NCBI RefSeq assembly: GCF_014646355.1
Contig: NZ_BMNH01000008.1
Span: 173,280-237,279, forward strand
Origin: Nonomuraea cavernae
GTDB taxonomy: Bacteria; Actinomycetota; Actinomycetes; Streptosporangiales; Streptosporangiaceae
DNA: 64,000 nt
Direction of reading: 5' to 3'
Positions 31,287 to 40,333 of the stretch are shown piece by piece. How positions within the stretch are numbered: position 1 is the first letter of the stretch; each line of letters starts with the position of its first letter. Under the pieces are notes generated by a model. It did no database searches. It saw only the letters and a list, made by a program, of their open reading frames with translations, and was not told where the DNA came from. The position numbers and the translations under genes are program-made.

Positions 31287-32147
31287 TCACCCGCTGCGCT
31301 CCTCGGCCAGCGCGTCGAGCAGGTCGGGCACCTCCGGGTGTCCGGCCGCGTCGAGCTTCCTGGCGAAGAAGGCGTCGCTCGCCACGAGGAGGTCGCGATG
31401 CCCGGCGGTGATGGTCTGCGGGTGCTTCGAGCGGGGCGTCCACCTGATGAAGCGCTTGCTGTCGTTGCGGACCAGCTCGGGCGGAAGCGTGTTCAGCGCC
31501 ATGCTCGCGACGAAGCACTCGTCGGGAATGGGCGCGTGACGCAGGTAGCGCAACAGCCGGTCGGAGAGCGGGGTCGCCTCCAGCATGCCGTCGACCGCGT
31601 CCCCGGACAGGTTGAACCACATGTCCCCCACGTAGAGCCGCACTCCGTCGCGGTAGGGATGGCGGCGGGCGACGGGCAGCGGCACCGAGCGAGCGCTGAA
31701 CGGCAGCCGCCGCCGGTGGAGGTAGCGCCGTCGCGTCAGCTCCTGCCACGGATGGACGTCGTCGGCGGGGTCGCCGTCGGCCCGGAAGTGACGGAGATAG
31801 GCGTGGGCCGGCGTGACGGCCAGCTCGTTCTCGATGTCGCGCATGGTGCGGATCGGATAGTCCTGGCCTGACACCAGCAGGGCCCACGACAGGTCGGGAA
31901 CGTTCGCGCGCACCCAGCCGAGCGCCCGCCACTGCGCCCGTACGAGCGAGAGCCGGCCCCAGCGGCACGGCTCCGGGTCGGGGATCACCGCGACGTCGGA
32001 GGACGGCCGCAGGGTCAGCGGCTCCCCGGTCGGGTCGTGGTGGACCACGGCGAGCGTGTTGGCGCCCGTGGTGACGCGCCGGACGAGCCGCGCGACCTGG
32101 GCGGGGTCGCGGTGCGACAGGATGATCACGGCGACGGTACCGCTCAT
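31287..32147 (-). CDS. GT14-like (Core-2/I-branching enzyme family) glycosyltransferase
   Basis: 286 residues with the pattern of bacterial Core-2/I-branching beta-1,6-N-acetylglucosaminyltransferase-like proteins: AVIILSHRDPAQVARLVRRV at the N terminus, LVSGQDYPIRTMRDIENEL near residue 97, then MWFNLSGDAV and PIPDECFVASMALNTLP. No membrane segment, so it should work in the cytoplasm on lipid-linked sugars. The ATG at 32147 overlaps the GH26-like gene by 4 bp and starts the conserved first strand. It is the last gene of a six-gene minus-strand run beginning at 39215. Confidence 0.82.
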   Translation of the reverse strand: MSGTVAVIILSHRDPAQVARLVRRVTTGANTLAVVHHDPTGEPLTLRPSSDVAVIPDPEPCRWGRLSLVRAQWRALGWVRANVPDLSWALLVSGQDYPIRTMRDIENELAVTPAHAYLRHFRADGDPADDVHPWQELTRRRYLHRRRLPFSARSVPLPVARRHPYRDGVRLYVGDMWFNLSGDAVDGMLEATPLSDRLLRYLRHAPIPDECFVASMALNTLPPELVRNDSKRFIRWTPRSKHPQTITAGHRDLLVASDAFFARKLDAAGHPEVPDLLDALAEERSG

Positions 32148-33277
32148 GGACCGGACCGCTCCTTTCGGCGGAGGGCGGGAGCGCGACGGCCGGCGGGTGT
32201 ACGGCGGCCGGTACGGCGGTTGGCGTAGGCGCGGCCGAAGAGACCGGTCATCCGCCGCCAGAGGTTCGCCAGGATGGCGCCGGAATCCTCGGGCAGCCGG
32301 CAGTCGCCGAGGTCGCACGGGCTCTTGGCCGAGTAGCCGGGATCGGTGGCCATGGCCCGCCACGCGGCCAGCGAATCAGGGGTGCCGGCGACGTCGAAGT
32401 CGCAGGCGGGCGCGGCGCCGCCCAGGTTGCGCGCGTCCCAGGACAGCAGCGCGCGATACTGCTCGTAGCCCGGGCCGAGGAACATTTTCCTGGCCGCGTT
32501 CAGCCACTCCGCCCGGCGGCCGGGGCGTTCGGGGTCCTCGACCGAGCCCCACTCCAGCAGCATCAGGCCCTTGTCCGGATGCAGCGCGCCGAAGCGCCGT
32601 TGTCCTTCGACCACCTCGGCCGGCTCCGCCCAGCGGCCCTTCGGGTTGTCGCAGGTGTAGCCGTTGTAGGAGTCGGCCGCGATGTGGTCGACGTACGCGT
32701 CGCCCGGATAGAACAGGCTCGCCGCCGTTCGGTCCGTGCGGTCGAAGGCGACAGAGGTGACGGTCCACACGTAACGCGCGTTCGTCACGCCCCGCGCGCG
32801 CTGGACGTCGACGACCTTGCGCCAGGCGTCGACGAAGTCGGCGCCCTCGCCCATCGCCCGGGAGCCCTTGGCCTCGGGTTCGTGGCTGAAGGTGAAGTAG
32901 ACGATCGCGCCGAAGTCCTTGATCTGCGAAGCCTGCCGGACCAGGTCCTGGTAGAGCGGGTCCCCGGGGCGGGAGTCGGCGATGTCGCGCCAGCGGATCG
33001 GGCTGCCGTCGCCGCGCCGCGACTTCACCGACACGAAGACCGTGTGCCCGGTATCGCGCGCCCAGATCTCGTCGGCGTCGAAGAGCGTCCAGTCCCACCT
33101 CTTGAAGACGCGGACGCCGGCCAGCGGCACGCCGGTCTCACTCTCGCGCCGCTCGATCTCCGCGCGGCTCTGCCCGACCGCGCCGAGCATGAGCCTGCGT
33201 TCGCCCACCGGTACGGCGCAGGCCCCCGGCACGACGACGGCCACGGCCATCAGGACGACGACTCCGGCGCTCCGCAC
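32144..33277 (-). CDS. Secreted GH26-like glycoside hydrolase
   Basis: 377 residues. The N terminus MRSAGVVVLMAVAVVVPGACAVP is a signal sequence with a possible, weak lipobox before Cys 20. The mature protein resembles GH26 TIM-barrels: FTFSHEPEAKG has the His-Glu pair of the acid/base, and LMLLEWGSVEDPE carries a second Glu in the nucleophile position. It ends with a strongly basic tail (RRTGRRTPAGRRAPALRRKERSG) suited to binding acidic polymer or wall. The likely role is trimming or remodelling the exopolysaccharide outside the cell. It overlaps the glycosyltransferase gene by 4 bp. Confidence 0.75.
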   Translation of the reverse strand: MRSAGVVVLMAVAVVVPGACAVPVGERRLMLGAVGQSRAEIERRESETGVPLAGVRVFKRWDWTLFDADEIWARDTGHTVFVSVKSRRGDGSPIRWRDIADSRPGDPLYQDLVRQASQIKDFGAIVYFTFSHEPEAKGSRAMGEGADFVDAWRKVVDVQRARGVTNARYVWTVTSVAFDRTDRTAASLFYPGDAYVDHIAADSYNGYTCDNPKGRWAEPAEVVEGQRRFGALHPDKGLMLLEWGSVEDPERPGRRAEWLNAARKMFLGPGYEQYRALLSWDARNLGGAAPACDFDVAGTPDSLAAWRAMATDPGYSAKSPCDLGDCRLPEDSGAILANLWRRMTGLFGRAYANRRTGRRTPAGRRAPALRRKERSGP

Positions 33278-33286
33278 GACGGCCTC

Positions 33287-34606
33287 CTAGGGTGTGTCGT
33301 CCAGGAGAAGCAGCAGATGCCGTTCTCCGGCCGCGGCGGTCAGGGCCCTCTCGGGCCGGTCGTTGTCCAGGACCACGACGGGTCCCGGCTGGCTGCGCGG
33401 CACCCGGTCACCCGAGCCCAGCTGCCCCTTGCCGTTGGCCCCCCAGGTGCGCACCGTCCCGTCGTCGAGGATCGCCGCTCCGTACGCCTCTCCCGCGTAG
33501 ACCTGGTGGACGCCTCGGAGGACCTCGCCGTTGGTGCCCACCATCTGCGCCGGCGTCGTCCGGAGCTCGGTCGTGCCGTCGCCGAGCTGTCCGGCCGTGT
33601 TGTTGCCCCAGGCCACGACGGTCCGGTCGCGCAGGATCGCGAAGTTGTGCTTCTCGGCCGCGGCCATCGAGATGACCCCCGAGAGGGCCGCCCTGCCGCC
33701 CGGCCCGGAGACCATCGCGGGCACGAGCCTGGTCTCCGTGTCGCCCGACCCGAGCTGGCCCATGTCGTTGTAGCCCCAGGAGACCAGGTGACCGTCCTGC
33801 AGCAGGGCGAGCCCGTGCTGGCCGCCCATGGCGATGGCCGTGACTCCCGTGAGCCGGTCGGCGCCGTCGACCCCGCGCACGGGCACCGGCAGGGACCGGC
33901 TCTTCGTGGTGCCGTCGCCCAGCATGCCGTAGTTGTTGGCGCCCCAGGCCACGACCGAGCCGTCCTTGAGCAGCGCCAGCTCGGTGCGGCCGTCCGCGGA
34001 GACGGCGGTGACGTCCTTCAGCGGCCCGTCGCCGTCCTGGTTCTTCACGGTCGTCGGGGTGAGCGGCGCGTCGCGCGTGCCGATGCCGCGTTGTCCCGCG
34101 TCGCCCTTGCCCCAGGTGACCACGGTCCCGTCGGACAGCAGCGCCATGGAGAAGTCGCTGTTGGCGGAGACGGCGACCGCGCCGCTCAGCCGTCCGGCCC
34201 CGCCGTCGGCGGCCCGGACGGGCACCGGCCGGTCGCTGGAGGTGGTCGTGCCGTCGCCGAGCTGGCCCAGGTCGTTGGCGCCCCAGGCCACGACGGACCC
34301 GTCGCTGGTCACCGCGATCGAGTGCCGGCCACCGGCCGCCAGGGCCACGACGTCGTCCAGCGTCTTTCGGCCGTCGATCCCGGTGACCTTGTCCAGGCCG
34401 GAGGAGATCTCGGCCGATTCGCGGCCCAGTTGCCCGTCGGCGTTCCAGCCCGCCGTCCAGACCCCTCCCGCCGTTCTCGGCGTGGCCCGGTCGCCGCCGG
34501 CGGGCGGCGTCGGCACGACCGCCCGCTCCGTCGCGTGCGGCGATCCGCAGGCGCCGGCGAGGGCCGCGCACAGCGCCAGGCCGAGGAGGACGCGTCGGCC
34601 GGCCAT
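33287..34606 (-). CDS. Secreted RCC1-repeat beta-propeller lipoprotein
   Basis: 439 residues. The signal peptide ends in AGAC (Cys 20), a plausible lipobox. Six to seven RCC1-type repeats follow, each with the motif [17 protein letters not shown] or a close variant and roughly 55 residues apart, so the protein should form a seven-bladed propeller. Bacterial RCC1 proteins have no general function; a surface binding or scaffold role in the polysaccharide assembly region is inferred from position only. It starts 3 bp after the methyltransferase gene's stop and is separated by 9 bp from the GH26-like gene. Confidence 0.85.
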   Translation of the reverse strand: MAGRRVLLGLALCAALAGACGSPHATERAVVPTPPAGGDRATPRTAGGVWTAGWNADGQLGRESAEISSGLDKVTGIDGRKTLDDVVALAAGGRHSIAVTSDGSVVAWGANDLGQLGDGTTTSSDRPVPVRAADGGAGRLSGAVAVSANSDFSMALLSDGTVVTWGKGDAGQRGIGTRDAPLTPTTVKNQDGDGPLKDVTAVSADGRTELALLKDGSVVAWGANNYGMLGDGTTKSRSLPVPVRGVDGADRLTGVTAIAMGGQHGLALLQDGHLVSWGYNDMGQLGSGDTETRLVPAMVSGPGGRAALSGVISMAAAEKHNFAILRDRTVVAWGNNTAGQLGDGTTELRTTPAQMVGTNGEVLRGVHQVYAGEAYGAAILDDGTVRTWGANGKGQLGSGDRVPRSQPGPVVVLDNDRPERALTAAAGERHLLLLLDDTP

Positions 34607-34609
34607 GGC

Positions 34610-35917
34610 TCAGCCCTCCCTGACGCAGGCGAACAGGTGCCGGGCGTAGTTGCCGGCGTAGGGAGGGACCGCGTCCACGTCCGGGCCGAGATCCACGATC
34701 CTGGTGAAGGACGTGTTGGACCGGAGGAACTCCGCGATCGTGGCCGGGTTCCAGCCGGCCAGCGATTCGTGGAACCACGCCTCGTTGTCCTGACCGGTGT
34801 CGAGGAACAGGACCTCCCCCGTCACCTTGTCGAGGAGCTTGACCAGCTGCTCGGGCCCGACCGACGCCCTGCCCAGGATGAAGTGGTGCAGCAGGCTGAA
34901 GCAGGACACGACGTCCCAGGTGCGGTCGGTGTCGCGCAGCACGTCGACCGCGTCCCCGGTGCGGACCGCGCCGTCGGGCAGGCCGTACACCGCCTTGCCC
35001 AGGGGCACGGCCAGCGGATCCCGCTCGATGCCGTGCGCCTCGAAGCCCAGCTCGCCCATCCGCGAGACGAACCAGCCGTAGCAACTCGCCACGTCGAGGT
35101 AGCCGCGTCCCCGTCCTTCCCCGGCGAACGCGCGCATCTTCTCCAGCCGGTCGGTGCAGGCCCGCACGGTCGGCCAGCCACCCGCGAGCTCGGGGGCGGA
35201 GATCGGCTGGTACAGCTCCCGGGTGCCGTCGAGCCAGCTCATCCTGCGCAGGTGGTCCTGCAGGGGCGTGGTGACGGGCAGCTTCTTGACGACGACGGAA
35301 GCGGTCGGCTCGCCCCGCACCACCGCGCTGGCCAGCCGGTGGTGGCCGTCGAGGATCTGGTAGTGGTCGGACCAGCGGATGGGCGCCACCAGCACCGGAT
35401 CGTCCGGCCTGCTCTGGAACGTCCGGGCGGGTTGCGGTGTCGCGTCTCCGGCGTGCCGCAGCAGGTAGGAGCGGGCCGTCTCCAGGATGCCGGCGTCGTC
35501 GCGCGCGCCGAAGTAGTGGCCGCCGCTGCCGATGGCCCGCCTCGCGAGCGCGCCGTACGGGGAGTCGAGGATCGCCTCGTCGGCCGGATCGCCCCCGGCG
35601 GCCTCGGCCAGCCGCAGCAGCGCGACGTGCGGCCCTTCGGCGATGGGGGTCGAGCACCACAGCAGGTCGCCGACGGCCCCGCTGAAGTCGGCGCCCGACA
35701 TGCCGTTCTGCGCGCCGAGCAGCAACCGGTCCAGCGGCACCTCGACCATCTCGCGCTGCCGCAGGAAGGCGGTGGACAGCCCGGTCCGTACCCGGTGCGG
35801 CAAGGGGATGGCCCGCGCGGCCGACACGAGGCGCTCCTGCGCCCCGGGGTCGGCCAGCCTGCGTAACACGGCCCGGGAGCGCCGCCGCAGGGCGCGAAGT
35901 CGGCTGAGGGACGGCAT
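34610..35917 (-). CDS. Fusion of a ParB-like domain and a class I SAM-dependent methyltransferase
   Basis: 435 residues. The N-terminal part (about residues 40-215) contains VEVPLDRLLLG and the ParB/sulfiredoxin-like signature YQILDGHHRLASAVVRGE, usually found in DNA-partition or nuclease proteins and occasionally in biosynthetic enzymes. The C-terminal part (about 260-430) is a Rossmann methyltransferase with motif I YLDVASCYGWFVSRM, acidic loop GIERDP and DVVSCFSLLHHF. Placement between a flippase and secreted proteins suggests methyl modification of the polymer or its lipid carrier. The ATG at 35917 overlaps the flippase stop by one base (TGATG). Confidence 0.8.
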   Translation of the reverse strand: MPSLSRLRALRRRSRAVLRRLADPGAQERLVSAARAIPLPHRVRTGLSTAFLRQREMVEVPLDRLLLGAQNGMSGADFSGAVGDLLWCSTPIAEGPHVALLRLAEAAGGDPADEAILDSPYGALARRAIGSGGHYFGARDDAGILETARSYLLRHAGDATPQPARTFQSRPDDPVLVAPIRWSDHYQILDGHHRLASAVVRGEPTASVVVKKLPVTTPLQDHLRRMSWLDGTRELYQPISAPELAGGWPTVRACTDRLEKMRAFAGEGRGRGYLDVASCYGWFVSRMGELGFEAHGIERDPLAVPLGKAVYGLPDGAVRTGDAVDVLRDTDRTWDVVSCFSLLHHFILGRASVGPEQLVKLLDKVTGEVLFLDTGQDNEAWFHESLAGWNPATIAEFLRSNTSFTRIVDLGPDVDAVPPYAGNYARHLFACVREG

Positions 35918-37455
35918 CAGATCTCCTTGACGGTGGACAGCGCGGAAGCCTCGCGCACGCGCCGGGGCAGCAGGGCCGACAGGGCGGTGAGAGCGACGTG
36001 GCCGCGGATCTTCCAGAGCAGCGCGACATAGACCACGACGGACAGCGCGATGGCGGCGTACCAGAGAGCCGGGGCCGAGGTGGCGCCGCGCACCGCGAGC
36101 AGGGGCACGGCGAAGCACAGCGAGGTCGCCGCCACGGCCCACCCCAGGCCCGGGCTGAACGGCGTCATCCTCATGGACAGGCGTACCTGCGCGTAGGAGA
36201 GCACGTTGCGCGCCACGACCGCGGCGGCGCGGGCCAGCGCGGCGCCGGTCAGCCCCCACGAGGGGATGAGCAGCGCGCCGAGACCGATCTGGACGGCGAG
36301 CGAGGCCATCGTGTACGTGAGGCTCAGCCCGCTGCGCCCGCTCATCAGCAGCATCGTGTCGACCGGGCCGGCCGCGGTCGCGACCAGCATGGCGACCGAC
36401 AGGATGATCACCGTCACCTCGCCGGCCGACCTGTACTCGGCGCCGAAGACCAGCAGGTAGGCCGGCGCCGCGACCGCGGTGACCAGGTAGACCGGCCAGG
36501 CCAGCAGCACCGACCAGATCGTCGTCACCCTGAACGTCTCGCGCACCTGCGGCCAGTCCTCCAGCGCGAGCTGGCGGCTGACGATCGGCTGCATGACCTG
36601 CTGCACGGCCTGGCTGCTGAGCTGCCCGAACACCACGAACCTGGTGGCCGCGGTGTAGACGGCGGCGTCCAGTGGAGAGCTCAACGCGGCGATCATCACG
36701 ATGTCGACCCGCTGGAACGCGGTCTGGCACACCCGGGAGACCGCCCGGAACGAGGTGAACCGCCAGAACTCGCCGGCGATCTCCCGCACCGGCGGCGACT
36801 CGCCGGTCGCCCGGCGGTGCAGCCGGCCGTACACGACGGCGGCGGCCACCAGCGAGGGCAGGTACGGCAGCGCCCACATCAGCCCCAGCAGGCTCGGATC
36901 GGTGGTGAACCGGGAGACCACCAGGATGCCGGCGATCTGGCCCAGCGGGCGGCCGATGCGGTCGATGATCACGGTGGGCCGCATCCGCCCGTGCCCGCGG
37001 GTGGCGGAGAGCAGGACGTTGCCGACGGCCGAGATCGGCAGGAAGACCGCCAGCAGCCGGAGCATGGCCACGGTCTCGGCCGCCCGGTCCGCGGCGATCA
37101 GGTCGCCGATCCAGGGAGCGACGGCGAACATGACGGCCGCCGTCACGACCGAGACGACCAGCACCGGGACCAGGGCCACCATGACGGTTCTGGCCGCGCT
37201 CCTGGAGCGCTCCAGCGCCAGGTGGCGCGGCACCCACAGGCCGAGCCCCACGTCCGTGCCGAGCTCGCCGACGGCGCCCAGGATGATGAAGACCGACGAG
37301 GCGGCGAAGAACGCGCCCGTGACGTCCAGGGGGTAGGCCGCCGCGACCACCACGACCAGCGCGAACTGCGCCACGCCGGTCACGGCCGCGCCCACCAGGT
37401 TGAGCGAGCCACCGCGCGCGAGCGCCGAGAGGTTGCCGCCGGCGGTCCCCGTCAT
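35917..37455 (-). CDS. Wzx-type polysaccharide flippase (MOP superfamily)
   Basis: 512 residues and about 14 hydrophobic segments, typical for lipid-linked oligosaccharide flippases. It starts LSALARGGSLNLVGAAVTGVAQFALVVVVA and carries FQRVDIVMIAALSSPLDAAVYTAATRF in the middle, matching MOP family members. It would move the lipid-linked repeat unit outward for polymerisation. The ATG at 37455 overlaps the preceding gene's stop by 4 bp; the longer reading is a shadow. Confidence 0.9.
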   Translation of the reverse strand: MTGTAGGNLSALARGGSLNLVGAAVTGVAQFALVVVVAAAYPLDVTGAFFAASSVFIILGAVGELGTDVGLGLWVPRHLALERSRSAARTVMVALVPVLVVSVVTAAVMFAVAPWIGDLIAADRAAETVAMLRLLAVFLPISAVGNVLLSATRGHGRMRPTVIIDRIGRPLGQIAGILVVSRFTTDPSLLGLMWALPYLPSLVAAAVVYGRLHRRATGESPPVREIAGEFWRFTSFRAVSRVCQTAFQRVDIVMIAALSSPLDAAVYTAATRFVVFGQLSSQAVQQVMQPIVSRQLALEDWPQVRETFRVTTIWSVLLAWPVYLVTAVAAPAYLLVFGAEYRSAGEVTVIILSVAMLVATAAGPVDTMLLMSGRSGLSLTYTMASLAVQIGLGALLIPSWGLTGAALARAAAVVARNVLSYAQVRLSMRMTPFSPGLGWAVAATSLCFAVPLLAVRGATSAPALWYAAIALSVVVYVALLWKIRGHVALTALSALLPRRVREASALSTVKEI

Positions 37456-39215
37456 CGAGCGTTGCCGGTCTTCGCGGGCAGGTTGTCCGAGACGACGTTG
37501 TCCGAGACGACGGGGAAGGTGACCGTGGCGGAGGTCGCGTCGTCGGCCACCTCGTGCGCGGGTGGCGGCTGCGCCGCGAAGCCGTCGTCGCGTTCGTCGC
37601 GTTCGTCGCGTTCGTCGAGGGAGACGTAGCCGGGGGCCTCGTTCTTCGGCGTGACGGGCGCCTGGCGGGTGCCTCTCGGAAGCGGGGGGCTCATCGGCCG
37701 CTCGGCGGTCAGCGCCCGCCCGGCCGCCCTGACCGCCTTGCGCGTGGGCGGTCTGACGACCACCGCGCCGATGACCTCGATGTCGGACTGGTGCGCGAGG
37801 AGGTAGGCGTCGAGCAGGTCGCGCCTCCTGGTCGTCTTCGCCGTCACGACGATCACGGCGTAGTCGGCGACCATGCACACCGCCCGGCCGTCGGGGTCGC
37901 TGAGCGCCGGGCCGTTGAGCAGCAGGAAGTCGGCCTGCTGGCGGAGCCGCCCGACGGTCTTCATCAGCAGGCGGCCGGGCAGGCGGTCGCCCGCCCGCGC
38001 GAGGTCGGTGCCCTGCGGCAGCACGCTCAGCTGGTCGTCGTAGGGCGCCAGCATGTCCTTCGGCTCGCCGGCCCGGTCGAGGACCTCGCGCAGCCCCTTG
38101 GCCTCGGTCATCCCGAACAGGGCCGACGCGCTGGGCACGGCGCTGTGGTTGGCGTCGATCAGGATCGTCCGGCCGCCGGTGTTGGCCAGGCCGACGCCGA
38201 GTTGGGCGGCCACCCGCGCCGACTCGTCGCGCGTTGAGACGCCCGCGACCAGGATCGCCGAGCGCGGGCGGCTCATCCGGGTGATGACGGCCGTGCGCAG
38301 GCCCCGGTTGGCCTGGCCGGTGATCGTCGCCGCGTCGAGCAGCGCGGCCGGGTGCGGCGGTCCGTCGAACACGGCCAGCACCGGGACCCCCATCGCGCCG
38401 ACCGCGGCCGCGTCGCGCAGCCGGTCGGTGGCGCGCTCGCGCGCCATGGCCGCCAGCAGTCCGAGCACGAGACCCGCGAGCAGGCCGCCGGCGCCGTAGA
38501 GCCCGATGACGGACGTCAGTGACTCCGAGGAGGTGGACGCCGAGGAGATGACCTGCCCCGGCGAGACCGGGGTGCTGGCCAGGTCGTTGGACTGCTCGTC
38601 GAGGACCGCCATCTGGTTGCTCAGTTGCGTGATGCGGTGGGAGAGGTAGTTGCGCCGGGCGGAGGTGAGGGACCGGGACGCGAGCTCGGAGGTCGCCTTC
38701 TGGAGGCTGGTGTCGACTTTCTTGGCCTGCTCGGCGAGCTCGGCGAGCTTGTCGTCGAGGATGACTTCGGACCGTTCCCGGCGGAAGGCGAGGTAGGTGG
38801 TGGCGAAGGCGGCCGCGCCCTTGCGGGCCTCTTCGGGGTCGCCGGCGGCGAACGAGATCTCCAGCGTCTGGGTGTTGGTCGGGACCTGGACGCTGACGTT
38901 GCGGCGCAGCGTGGCGTGGTCGGGGGCGGCGAGCTGGGTGGCGACCCGGGCGACCACGACGTCGGCGGTGACGAGCTGGGTCTCGCTGGCGAGGTTGATC
39001 AGGTCGTCGCCGCGCCCTTCGGGGGAGTAGGGGTTGCCGGTCAGCGGGATGATCAGAACGGTCGCCGACGAGACGTGGGTCTGCGGAAGGACGTAGCCGG
39101 CGGCGGCGCCCGCGAGGGCGCCCAGCAGGGTGACGGCGATGATGACCAGTTTGTGATGGAGCAGAGCCCCCAGAAAAAGCCTGGACCGTATGGGGGAAAT
39201 CTGGTCGTCCGCCAT
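37452..39215 (-). CDS. Wzz/BY-kinase-like chain-length regulator with degenerate P-loop
   Basis: 587 residues. An N-terminal Wzz domain has one membrane segment (HHKLVIIAVTLLGALAGAAAG) and another near residue 240 (LYGAGGLLAGLVLGLLAAM), with a coiled coil between them. The C-terminal domain resembles tyrosine autokinases of polysaccharide assembly. The Walker A position reads VAGVSTRDESARVAAQLG, lacking the GK(S/T) of active kinases, while the A' motif is ILIDANHS. The C-terminal tail has only a single Tyr, not a Tyr cluster, and ends in an acidic DERDERDERDD run. It is therefore probably a non-catalytic chain-length determinant. The ATG at 39215 follows a purine-rich GGGGCGGGG. Confidence 0.82.
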   Translation of the reverse strand: MADDQISPIRSRLFLGALLHHKLVIIAVTLLGALAGAAAGYVLPQTHVSSATVLIIPLTGNPYSPEGRGDDLINLASETQLVTADVVVARVATQLAAPDHATLRRNVSVQVPTNTQTLEISFAAGDPEEARKGAAAFATTYLAFRRERSEVILDDKLAELAEQAKKVDTSLQKATSELASRSLTSARRNYLSHRITQLSNQMAVLDEQSNDLASTPVSPGQVISSASTSSESLTSVIGLYGAGGLLAGLVLGLLAAMARERATDRLRDAAAVGAMGVPVLAVFDGPPHPAALLDAATITGQANRGLRTAVITRMSRPRSAILVAGVSTRDESARVAAQLGVGLANTGGRTILIDANHSAVPSASALFGMTEAKGLREVLDRAGEPKDMLAPYDDQLSVLPQGTDLARAGDRLPGRLLMKTVGRLRQQADFLLLNGPALSDPDGRAVCMVADYAVIVVTAKTTRRRDLLDAYLLAHQSDIEVIGAVVVRPPTRKAVRAAGRALTAERPMSPPLPRGTRQAPVTPKNEAPGYVSLDERDERDERDDGFAAQPPPAHEVADDATSATVTFPVVSDNVVSDNLPAKTGNAR

Positions 39216-39328
39216 CCCCGCCCCCCTTTGCGCGTCCCCAGGCAATGTCGGCACGAAGTTTACCGGAATATGGCCAATGTTCTACTGTGAGCTGAACCTA
39301 ATCCGGATGTGCGACAAAGCGGGCGGCC

Positions 39329-39790
39329 GTGGCGGAAGAGCGAAAAGTCTTGCTGGTCGCGTCGAGCGGGGGGCATCTGGCACAGCTGGCCTCCCTTGAG
39401 CCGTGGTGGCGAAAATGGCACCGGACCTGGGTGACCTTCGACACCGACGACGCTCGATCGCGGCTGAGGGGCGAGAACGTCGTCTGGGGGCACCACCCCA
39501 CGACGCGCAATCTGCCCAACCTCGTACGCAATTTTCGGCTGGCCATAAAGCTGCTCCGCCGGGACCGGCCCGCCCTCATCGTCTCGACGGGCGCCGGGGT
39601 GGCCTTTCCGTTTTTTCTAATTGCGAAGTTTGTGCGGATTCCAACGGTTTATATCGAGGTGTACGACCGGCTCGACAGCGCCACGCTCACCGGTCGCCTC
39701 TGCTCGCCGCTGACCACGCTCTTCCTCGTGCAATGGGAAGAGCAGCTGCGCTTCTACCCGCGTGCGCGAGTGATCGGAGGCCTGCTGTGA
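39329..39790 (+). CDS. PssD/Alg14-type glycosyltransferase subunit
   Basis: 153 residues. It opens KVLLVASSGGHLAQL, the nucleotide-sugar transferase Rossmann start, and has one membrane-associated stretch (FPFFLIAKFVRIPTVYIEVYDR) by which this family anchors its catalytic partner. It works with the next gene's product as the two halves of a GT-B enzyme, as in PssD/PssE and eukaryotic Alg14/Alg13. The GTG start at 39329 is isolated and the gene is less GC-rich than its neighbours (TTTTTTCTAATTGCG near 39611). Confidence 0.88.
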   Translation: MAEERKVLLVASSGGHLAQLASLEPWWRKWHRTWVTFDTDDARSRLRGENVVWGHHPTTRNLPNLVRNFRLAIKLLRRDRPALIVSTGAGVAFPFFLIAKFVRIPTVYIEVYDRLDSATLTGRLCSPLTTLFLVQWEEQLRFYPRARVIGGLL

Positions 39791-40299
39791 GGCGGACGGT
39801 CTTCGTCTCGGTGGGCACCGACCACCATGACTTCTCCCGGCTCGTCGGCTGGGCCGACACCTGGGCCGCCGCCCATCGCGACGAGGCGCGCTGCGTCGTC
39901 CAGCACGGCACGTCCCGCCCGCCCCGGCACGCCGAGGGGCACGCCTACCTGGAGCACGAGGAGGTCGACCGGCTCATGGCCGAGGCCGCCGTCATCGTGT
40001 CGCACGGCGGCCCCACCACGATCGCGGAGGCCAGGCGGCGAGGTGTCAAGCCCATCGTCGTGCCGCGCTCGCCCGTCCTCAACGAGCACGTCGACGACCA
40101 CCAGCAGCTCTTCTGCGCGCGGCTCGCCGCCTCCGGGCTGATCGCGGTGGCCGGCAGCGAGTCCGAGCTGGGCGCGCTGGTGTCCAGGGCACTCACGCAC
40201 CGGGCGGAGTTCGCGGCCGAGCACGCCGCCGGCTCCGTCGCGCAGGCAGTCGAACGCTTCGAGGGCTATGTGAACGACCTCTTGAAAGACCGCCGTTAG
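39787..40299 (+). CDS. PssE/Alg13-type glycosyltransferase subunit
   Basis: 170 residues corresponding to the sugar-nucleotide-binding half of the split GT-B enzyme. TVFVSVGTDHHDFSRLVGW begins the domain; SHGGPTTIAEARRRGVKPIVVPR and NEHVDDHQQLFCARLAASGLI form the nucleotide-binding loop. The GTG start overlaps the pssD-like stop by GTGA, so the two subunits are made together. The combined enzyme would add the second sugar of the repeat, typically a uronic or glucosyl residue in related systems. Confidence 0.9.
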   Translation: MRRTVFVSVGTDHHDFSRLVGWADTWAAAHRDEARCVVQHGTSRPPRHAEGHAYLEHEEVDRLMAEAAVIVSHGGPTTIAEARRRGVKPIVVPRSPVLNEHVDDHQQLFCARLAASGLIAVAGSESELGALVSRALTHRAEFAAEHAAGSVAQAVERFEGYVNDLLKDRR

Positions 40300-40333
40300 A
40301 TTCCCCGCCCAGATTCCCGCCCAGATCCCTCGC

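Noticed and set aside
32579..35866. Very long plus-strand ORF (over 1,000 codons) opposite the GH26-like, RCC1 and methyltransferase genes
   Set aside because: It is the antisense shadow of GC-rich genes whose minus-strand frames carry clear domains; the product is Arg/Gly/Val-rich with no motifs.
37554..37620. DERDERDERDD coding repeat as a functional motif of the chain-length regulator
   Set aside because: It comes from a 9-bp DNA repeat near the C terminus and is probably slippage in a disordered tail; mentioned only within the gene entry.
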